Positions 56,038 to 64,000 of a stretch of 64,000 bases of DNA are shown piece after piece. The position numbers and the translations under genes were made by a program. The stretch is from Rhizobium esperanzae. GTDB taxonomy: Bacteria > Pseudomonadota > Alphaproteobacteria > Rhizobiales > Rhizobiaceae. How positions within the stretch are numbered: position 1 is the stretch's first letter; every line of letters starts with the position of its first letter. Below the pieces are notes generated by a model. That model was not told where the DNA came from. It saw only the letters and a list, made by a program, of their open reading frames with translations, and did no database searches. The stretch covers positions 1-64,000 of the forward strand of contig NZ_JACIFY010000006.1 in NCBI RefSeq assembly GCF_014197615.1. The letters run 5' to 3'.

Positions 56038-56766
56038 TCATTGGTCGGCGGCCCCATCGTCCGCCACCAGATTATGCGCCTGCCATTGGTCTTTCGGAAT
56101 GGCATCGCCGACGAAGAAGGCGAACGACACGACCTTGCCGGAGCCGGCATCGAGCCCGCATTTGAACTGGATGTTGTACCATTTGCGTTGGCTGCGGAAG
56201 GCGCCGCCCCTCACCTCGACGCTGCTGCCGCTCACCTTCTCCGCCGCCATCGCATAGGGGGCAAGCGCATCGGGCCGCAAATCCGGCCGTGTGCGGCGGA
56301 CCTGCTCCAGCGCCTCGAGGTCACAAAGCTGCAGATTGCGTTCGCTGCCGGCGAGGCCGCGCAGCGCTTCGCGGGCGCCCCGGCTGCGCGGGTCGGCCAG
56401 CACCTTGTCGGAAAAGAATTGGCGTGCATCGACGAATTCCTCCGGCAGCGGCGCGATCGGTGCCGCGGGAGGCATGACAGCGGCAGGCGGATTGTTCTGG
56501 ACCGGCGCGGCCGGCTCTGCTTCGGGCCTCGCGGCTTCGGGCTTTACAGCCTCCGGCGGCAGCGCCTTGGCGGGCTCAGGCACGGCCATAGGCTCCGCAG
56601 CCTGCGGAACGATCTCCACAGAGAGATCGTCATCGGGCAAGGGCAGCGGCGGCTCGGGCTTCGGCAACAGCAACAGAAGAAGCAGGATCGCAGCGACATG
56701 CAGCGCAAATGACGCAGCCGTGCCCCACCGGATTTCGCCATCCCACTTGTCCGCCGCCAATTCCAT
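56038..56766 (-). CDS. DUF930 protein, shorter paralogue
   Basis: A 242-residue protein with the same layout: short N-terminus, one membrane helix (SFALHVAAILLLLLLLPK), a proline/alanine-rich linker and a DUF930 domain (NLQLCDLEALEQV to WYNIQFKCGLDAG). Its linker is shorter than in the paralogue downstream. Both cysteines of the domain are kept. Likely a duplication. Confidence 0.75.
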   Translation of the reverse strand: MELAADKWDGEIRWGTAASFALHVAAILLLLLLLPKPEPPLPLPDDDLSVEIVPQAAEPMAVPEPAKALPPEAVKPEAARPEAEPAAPVQNNPPAAVMPPAAPIAPLPEEFVDARQFFSDKVLADPRSRGAREALRGLAGSERNLQLCDLEALEQVRRTRPDLRPDALAPYAMAAEKVSGSSVEVRGGAFRSQRKWYNIQFKCGLDAGSGKVVSFAFFVGDAIPKDQWQAHNLVADDGAADQ

Positions 56767-56944
56767 CGGTCAGGTGGCCGCGGTCGAACGAGCGGCGACG
56801 ATCAGGAAACTGAGGAGCGCTTTCATCATGGAGCTTGCCGAAAAATCGGGCCGGGAGCCCTGCCGCGGAAATTGAAGCACGCATGGACACTGCCAGCACA
56901 GCCAACGCTCTGCAACAGATAAAATACACAATCTTTGATTGCGT

Positions 56945-57238
56945 CTAACCGAGCGAACCTATGAGATCCCGATAGGCTGCCTCCGGAAAGGCCTTCAGCG
57001 TCTCGGTCCGGACATTGCCGCTCATGGCGAGTGAGAGCGTAAAATGCGCCATCACGGCGTCATCGGGCGCCTCGCAGACAGCAACCATGTCGTGCCCGCC
57101 CATGGTCAGGAAGAACTGGCTGAAGGAGCCGCCGACGCCGGCGAGCAATTTCTTCGCCGCATCGAGGCGTTTTGCCGAGTCGCGAACGTTGCGGATGCCT
57201 TGGTCGGTCCAATTGATCAAAAGAATGTAAGTGGTCAT
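56945..57238 (-). CDS. GYD-domain protein
   Basis: A 97-residue GYD-family protein (TTYILLINWTDQGIRNV at its start and GGHDMVAVCEAPDD in the centre), a small alpha/beta fold of unknown function. The ATG at 57238 is used. Separated from its neighbours by repeat-bearing gaps. Confidence 0.85.
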   Translation of the reverse strand: MTTYILLINWTDQGIRNVRDSAKRLDAAKKLLAGVGGSFSQFFLTMGGHDMVAVCEAPDDAVMAHFTLSLAMSGNVRTETLKAFPEAAYRDLIGSLG

Positions 57239-57253
57239 GTCGCACCTCCCAGA

Positions 57254-57298
57254 GGATGATGCCGAAAAGTGTGAGTGGCTTTCGGACGACATCATGCT
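57254..57298. repeat. rhizobial hairpin repeat
   Basis: GATGATGCCGAAAAGTGTGA is followed by the near-inverse GGCTTTCGGACGACATCATG, an imperfect 45-base hairpin of a type repeated between rhizobial genes. The rest of 57239-57502 has no gene. Confidence 0.55.
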
Positions 57299-57502
57299 CA
57301 ATTTTCGAGGTAGATCCGGATTCGGATTTTAGGCCGGTCAGGCCTGAAATCATCCCGATCTAGCGGAGGATCGGTCTATACGGCCACACGTCAGCTCTCG
57401 CTCGCGCGTGGCGATCGGTCCCTTCCCGTGGGCGGATTATAATCTTGTCACCATGGAGCGACAAGAAAGGTGCCGGGATCATTGGTACTAATCAGGAAAA
57501 GC

Positions 57503-57529
57503 AAAAGCCGGGCGCGAAACCCGGCTTTT
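57503..57529 (-). terminator. rpoD terminator
   Basis: Stem AAAAGCCGGG/CCCGGCTTTT with a CGCGAAA loop sits 26 bases after the rpoD stop; on the minus strand its T-rich arm ends the hairpin, fitting a rho-independent terminator. Confidence 0.8.
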
Positions 57530-57554
57530 CAATGAGATTGGCGGCGTCGAAGCC

Positions 57555-59612
<2,058 letters not shown>

Positions 59613-59881
59613 TTATATCGTCGCCTTCCTGACGCTATCCAATCTCGCTACGGTGAATGGGCCGTCTCAGGGCCAGACGCGTCGCTCGCGCCGCCCTATG
59701 AATCACCTTTGCCCACCTAACGGGATGACATTTAAAGCCTGATTAACCACGATCGCCGACACCGGACAGCAAAGCTTTTTTGCGTTTGGATTTCCGGCCA
59801 TGGTTGCGCGATCCGCCTTGACCCAGTTCACCGTTTCAACAAGTCGAACGGTGATTCCCACATTTTTTGCTCTCGTCAAGC

Positions 59882-59929
59882 TTTTCCACAAAAAAAGCCC
59901 ACGAAAAATCGGAAAAAGCCTTATCCACA
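59882..59929. promoter_or_regulatory. two DnaA-box-like sites upstream of rpoD
   Basis: TTATCCACA (59921-59929) is a perfect DnaA box and TTTTCCACA (59882-59890) differs by one base. They lie 270-317 bases before the rpoD start in a 469-base gene-free region (59613-60081). No other feature was found in this gap. Confidence 0.5.
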
Positions 59930-60081
59930 GGCTTTGAACCGCGGCAGCGATTGCGAACCTTATTTAAGATGCGACGAACAAAAGACAAGGGCGGCAAGAA
60001 TTTTGCCTGCTGCGCCAGTTGTTTCGGCAATTTTTGCAGTCCCGCCGCCGATCTGTTTGCCTCTGCCCGGACGAATATTGG

Positions 60082-60429
60082 CTATTTTGCCTTGCCATCA
60101 TAGGCCGTCACCGTCAGCGCACCGAGATCGACCGCAGGAATACAGCGCAGATTGATCGCGGCCATCGCCGCACCATTCGGGCCTACGCCCTCGCCGAACG
60201 GCGCGATGCCGCAATTGGCGCAGAAGTGATGCCGGATGACGTGCTTGTTGAAAGTATAGGTCGAGAGTTTCTCTTCGGGCGTCCTCAGCACCAGCTTCTC
60301 GCGCGGCACGAAGGCCAGAAGCGCGCCTCTCCGGCGGCAGAGCGAACAGTTGCAGTCGAGCGCTTCGGTGAATTCGCCTTCGACCTCGAAAGCGATATTG
60401 CCGCAATGGCAGCTTCCTTCATAGAGCAT
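60082..60429 (-). CDS. GFA (glutathione-dependent formaldehyde-activating) family protein
   Basis: A 115-residue GFA-family protein. Zinc-binding cysteines are present in GSCHCGNIAF, DCNCSLCRRRG and HFCANCGI. Most family members are not formaldehyde-activating enzymes, and the role here is unknown. It is convergent with nothing and is downstream of tdh in the same direction. Confidence 0.82.
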   Translation of the reverse strand: MLYEGSCHCGNIAFEVEGEFTEALDCNCSLCRRRGALLAFVPREKLVLRTPEEKLSTYTFNKHVIRHHFCANCGIAPFGEGVGPNGAAMAAINLRCIPAVDLGALTVTAYDGKAK

Positions 60430-60439
60430 ATTGTCCTCC

Positions 60440-61477
60440 TTACATCCAATCCATGACGACCTTGCCGGAATTTCCAGACCGCATCGCCTCGAAGCCGTCG
60501 CGAAACTCGCCGATCTTGATGCGATGGGTGATGATCGGCGCCAGATCGAGGCCGCCCTGGACGAAGGCGATCATCTTGTACCAGGTCTCGAACATCTCAC
60601 GGCCGTAAATGCCCTTGAGATTGAGCATCTTGAAGATCACCTTGTTCCAGTCGATCTCGAAACCAGCGGGCGCGATGCCGAGAATGGCGATCTTGCCACC
60701 GTTGTTCATCTTGTCGATCATGTCGCGGAAGGCGGGCGCGGCGCCCGACATTTCGAGCCCGACGTCGAAGCCCTCGGTCATGCCGATCGCCTTCATCACG
60801 TCGGCCAGATTTTCGCTCGACGCATTGACGACATGGTCGATGCCGAGCTTGCGCGCCAGATCCAGCCGGTGCGGATTGATATCGGTGATGACGACCTTGC
60901 GGGCGCCGGAACGCTTGGCGACCAGCGCCCCCATGATGCCGATCGGCCCGGCGCCGGTGACGAGCACATCCTCGCCGACGAGATCGAAGGAGAGCGCCGT
61001 ATGCACGGCATTGCCGAAGGGATCGAAGATCGCGGCGATCTCATCTGAGATATCGTCCGGGATCGCCACGACATTGCTTTCGGGAATGCAGACGAACTCG
61101 CCGAACGAACCCGGCCGGTTGACGCCGACGCCGAGCGTGTTGCGGCAGAGATGCCCCCTGCCCGCCCGGCAGTTGCGGCACTTGCCGCAGACGATATGGC
61201 CCTCGCCGGAGACCCGCTCGCCGACATGATAACGGGTGACCGCCGAGCCGATTTCGGCAATCTCGCCGGAGAATTCATGGCCGACGACCATCGGCACCGG
61301 AATGGTCTTCTGCGCCCACTGGTCCCAGTTCCAGATATGGACGTCGGTGCCGCAGATCGCCGATTTCTTCACGCGGATCAGCACATCGTTCGGCCCGACC
61401 TCCGGCACCGGCACATTCTCCATCCAGAGCCCGACTTCCGCCTTCGACTTGACCAGCGCCTTCATCATGTTCGACAT
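60440..61477 (-). CDS. tdh: L-threonine 3-dehydrogenase
   Basis: A 345-residue zinc-dependent alcohol dehydrogenase-fold enzyme that oxidises threonine to 2-amino-3-ketobutyrate with NAD. The catalytic-zinc region is [13 protein letters not shown] and GHEFSGE; four structural-zinc cysteines are in [15 protein letters not shown]; the NAD motif is [13 protein letters not shown]. The ATG at 61477 is preferred. Pairs with kbl. Confidence 0.93.
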   Translation of the reverse strand: MSNMMKALVKSKAEVGLWMENVPVPEVGPNDVLIRVKKSAICGTDVHIWNWDQWAQKTIPVPMVVGHEFSGEIAEIGSAVTRYHVGERVSGEGHIVCGKCRNCRAGRGHLCRNTLGVGVNRPGSFGEFVCIPESNVVAIPDDISDEIAAIFDPFGNAVHTALSFDLVGEDVLVTGAGPIGIMGALVAKRSGARKVVITDINPHRLDLARKLGIDHVVNASSENLADVMKAIGMTEGFDVGLEMSGAAPAFRDMIDKMNNGGKIAILGIAPAGFEIDWNKVIFKMLNLKGIYGREMFETWYKMIAFVQGGLDLAPIITHRIKIGEFRDGFEAMRSGNSGKVVMDWM

Positions 61478-61514
61478 CGACAATATCCCGCCCTTGTTCT
61501 GGCGCCGACTTTGC

Positions 61515-61680
61515 GACTCCCTCTTCTCCCCATCGGGGAGAAGGTGCCCGTAGGGCGGATGAGGGGGCCGCGCGGCACGCCATATAATGCTTAGTTTGTT
61601 CTCGCTTCCGCTCGAAACCTCGCTTCGCTCGCCCCCTCATCCGGCCCTTTGGGCCACCTTCTCCCCGCTGGGGAGAAGAC
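61515..61680. repeat. GC-rich palindromic repeat between tdh and kbl
   Basis: Inverted arms CTTCTCCCCATCGGGGAGAAG and CTTCTCCCCGCTGGGGAGAAG are joined by CATCCGCC-type blocks, the same class as at 30512. It interrupts the tdh-kbl operon. Confidence 0.65.
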
Positions 61681-61693
61681 GGAGCAAGCCTCC

Positions 61694-62881
61694 TCAAATC
61701 ACACCCAGCTCCCGCCCAGCCTCGGCAAAGGCCGCAATCGCCCGCTCCACATCTGCCTTCGAATGTGCCGCCGACATCTGCGTGCGGATGCGGGCCTGGC
61801 CCTTCGGCACGACCGGGAAGGAGAAGCCGATCACATAGATCCCCTTCTTCAGCATCAGCCCCGCCATGTCCTGCGCGAGCTTGGCGTCCCCCAGCATGAC
61901 CGGAATGATCGGATGGCCTTCGCCGGCAAGGGTGAAGCCGAGCTTGGTCATCTCGCTGCGAAAGAGATCGGCATTGTCGGAAAGGCGCTTGCGCAAAGCA
62001 TCGCCGTTTTCGATCAGGTCGAAGACCTTGAGCGAGGCAGCGGCGATAACAGGCGCCAGCGTGTTCGAAAACAGATAGGGCCGCGAGCGCTGCCGCAGCC
62101 ATTCGACGACCTCGGCCTTCGCCGCGGTATATCCGCCGGAGGCACCGCCGAGCGCCTTGCCGAGCGTACCGGTGATGATATCGATCCGGCCCTCGACGCC
62201 GCAATGTTCCGGTGAGCCACGACCGTTCCTGCCGACGAAGCCGACCGCATGGCTGTCATCGACCATGACCATGGCGCCATATTTCTCGGCGAGATCGCAG
62301 ACACCTCCCAAATTGGCGATGATCCCGTCCATCGAAAAGACGCCATCGGTGGCAATCAGCTTGAAGCGGCTGCCTTCGGCCCTTTTCAATTCCTCTTCGA
62401 GTGCCGCCATGTCGTTATTGGCGTAACGAAAGCGCTTGGCCTTGGAGAGACGCACGCCGTCGATGATCGAGGCGTGGTTCAGCGCGTCTGAGATGATCGC
62501 ATCCTCTTCGCCGAGCAGCGTTTCGAACAGGCCGCCATTGGCGTCGAAGCAGGAGGAATAGAGGATCGTATCCTCCATACCGAGGAAGGAGGAGATGCGC
62601 GCCTCGAGCTGCTTGTGCTCTTCCTGCGTGCCGCAGATGAAGCGCACAGAGGCCATGCCATAGCCGTAGCGGTCGAGCGCCTGCTTGCCTGCCTCGGCCA
62701 GTTCCTCGTTGTCGGCCAGGCCGAGATAATTGTTGGCGCAGAAATTCAGCACCCGCTCGCCGGAAACAACGGCGATTTCGCCGGCCTGCTTCGAGGTGAT
62801 GACGCGTTCGGACTTGTAAAGGCCGGCATCCCTGAGAGAGGCCAGTTCAGATTGCAGGTGGGAGAGAAATGCTTTTGTCAT
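61694..62881 (-). CDS. kbl: glycine C-acetyltransferase (2-amino-3-ketobutyrate CoA ligase)
   Basis: A 395-residue PLP-dependent alpha-oxoamine synthase that converts 2-amino-3-ketobutyrate and CoA to glycine and acetyl-CoA. The PLP lysine lies in [15 protein letters not shown], the aspartate motif is [14 protein letters not shown] at 62881 with AAGGGCG upstream. kbl and tdh form the threonine degradation pathway. Confidence 0.93.
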   Translation of the reverse strand: MTKAFLSHLQSELASLRDAGLYKSERVITSKQAGEIAVVSGERVLNFCANNYLGLADNEELAEAGKQALDRYGYGMASVRFICGTQEEHKQLEARISSFLGMEDTILYSSCFDANGGLFETLLGEEDAIISDALNHASIIDGVRLSKAKRFRYANNDMAALEEELKRAEGSRFKLIATDGVFSMDGIIANLGGVCDLAEKYGAMVMVDDSHAVGFVGRNGRGSPEHCGVEGRIDIITGTLGKALGGASGGYTAAKAEVVEWLRQRSRPYLFSNTLAPVIAAASLKVFDLIENGDALRKRLSDNADLFRSEMTKLGFTLAGEGHPIIPVMLGDAKLAQDMAGLMLKKGIYVIGFSFPVVPKGQARIRTQMSAAHSKADVERAIAAFAEAGRELGVI

Positions 62882-63017
62882 CGTAAGCGCCCTTTTGTCC
62901 AAAACATTCTCCGATGGGCGCTGCAATTAGCACAAAGCAGGTGCATATGTCGCCGATCCGGTACGAAATATTTTCATAAAGGAAGACCGGTAGCCAGAGG
63001 GGCCGAACCCCTCCGGA

Positions 63018-64000
63018 CTACTGGTCGTGCGAGAGAATGATCTCCAGGAACGCATCGCCGTAGCGCTCGAGCTTCGACTGCCCGACGCCCGAGATGCCGA
63101 GCAATTCCTTGCGGCTGCGCGGCCGCTCCGTGGCAAACGCGATCAGCGTCGTATCGGGAAAGACGACATAGGGCGGCACGCCGAGCGATTTCGCGATCGA
63201 CATGCGCTCGGCCCTGAGTGCCTCGAAGAGACTGCCGTCGGCGCCGGACAGTCCCGATTTGCGCTCGCTGCGCTCGGCCTTCTTCGTGCGCCGCTCCGAG
63301 GCCGGCCGATCCTTGCGGAAGAACACCTGCCGTTCGTGCTTGAAGACGGCGCGCGCTTCCGGCTCCAGCTTCAGCGCTCCGTATGCCTCGTGATCGATGC
63401 GGATCAGCCCCATGGCCAGCAGCTGGCGGAAGACCGATTGCCAGGTGCGTGCCGGAAAATCCTTACCGGCGCCGAAAACAGGCATATCGACATGGCCGAA
63501 ACGCTCGGTCTTCTCGTTGGCGTTGCCGACCAGCACATCGATGACATGGCCGGCGCCGAAACGTTCGCCGGTGCGGTAGACGGCGGCCAGCGCCTTGATC
63601 GCCGCTTCCGTGCCCTCCCAGGTCTCGACCGGTTTCAGGCAGGTGTCGCAATTGCCGCATTGGCCGGCATGCGCCTCGCCGAAATGGGCAAGGATCGCCT
63701 GCCGGCGGCAGGAGGCGGTCTCGCAAATCGCCAGCAAGGCGTTGAGTTTGGCGCGCTCGACCCGCTTGATCTCGTCGGCGGCATTGCCTTCGTCGATCAT
63801 CCGGCGGCGCTGGATGACATCGGCCATGCCATAGGCCATCCAGACCTCAGACGGCAGGCCGTCGCGCCCCGCACGCCCGGTCTCCTGGTAATAGGCTTCC
63901 ACCGAACCCGGCAGATCGAGATGAGCGACATAACGCACATTCGGCTTGTCGATGCCCATGCCGAAGGCGACGGTAGCGACCAGGCAGAGGCTTTCCTCCT
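63018..64000 (-). CDS. recQ: ATP-dependent DNA helicase RecQ, partial
   Basis: The C-terminal part of RecQ; the gene continues beyond the right edge. Visible are helicase motif V/VI segments ([20 protein letters not shown] and the [13 protein letters not shown] motif), the zinc-binding cysteines ([17 protein letters not shown]), the RQC winged helix and a C-terminal HRDC domain ([19 protein letters not shown]). It unwinds DNA in recombination and repair. About 327 residues are seen. Confidence 0.93.
   Translation of the reverse strand, partial: EESLCLVATVAFGMGIDKPNVRYVAHLDLPGSVEAYYQETGRAGRDGLPSEVWMAYGMADVIQRRRMIDEGNAADEIKRVERAKLNALLAICETASCRRQAILAHFGEAHAGQCGNCDTCLKPVETWEGTEAAIKALAAVYRTGERFGAGHVIDVLVGNANEKTERFGHVDMPVFGAGKDFPARTWQSVFRQLLAMGLIRIDHEAYGALKLEPEARAVFKHERQVFFRKDRPASERRTKKAERSERKSGLSGADGSLFEALRAERMSIAKSLGVPPYVVFPDTTLIAFATERPRSRKELLGISGVGQSKLERYGDAFLEIILSHDQ

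Overview
The window is high-GC alphaproteobacterial chromosome, most likely Rhizobium of the etli/leguminosarum group. The clearest marker is the CinR-CinI-CinS quorum-sensing set (36745-38491). The density of ABC importers, the small DUF genes with general-stress promoters and the short GC-rich palindromic intergenic repeats fit the same group. No phage, CRISPR array, intact insertion sequence or rRNA is seen. One tRNA is present.

Layout. 176-7946: iron alcohol dehydrogenase, aldehyde dehydrogenase, glutamine-synthetase-like ligase, APC permease and N-formylglutamate-amidohydrolase-like enzyme on the minus strand, with a divergent RpiR regulator. The set could form a complete route for an amine or amino alcohol through gamma-glutamyl intermediates. 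8068-12066: a binding-protein/permease/permease/ATPase importer behind a Pho-box-like site. 12206-19755: a carbohydrate, probably amino-sugar, ABC importer with oxidoreductase, sugar kinase and GntR regulator. 19815-20504: a Phd-type antitoxin with a PemK-like toxin. 20665-25865: metH and an AGE-family isomerase, divergent around a 20-bp palindrome. 25928-34200: a lipoprotein, a UPF0303 protein, then a polyamine-type ABC importer with a flavin reductase, a hydantoin-racemase-like enzyme and a GntR/FCD regulator. 34266-36006: small stress-type genes, two transcription units having EcfG-like promoters. 36427-38979: quorum-sensing locus and a single-domain response regulator.

39200-42550: a tRNA-Ile(CAU) gene followed by a lower-GC islet with a membrane protein, a secreted trypsin-like/PAN-domain protein and orphan ORFs. 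42566-57238: many small secreted or lipoprotein genes, alpha-carbonic anhydrase, a frameshifted YidB-like gene, MFS and DMT exporters, an APH(3')-like kinase coupled to a short gene, and two tandem DUF930 proteins with TonB-like N-termini. 57555-64000: rpoD, a GFA-family protein, the threonine catabolic pair tdh-kbl, and recQ running off the right edge.

Most genes belong to recognisable families. The less explained parts are the gamma-glutamyl-type cluster, the racemase/flavin-reductase importer operon, the tRNA islet and the Pho-box-associated overlapping small ORFs. All functions are inferred from reading the sequence; no database search was run.
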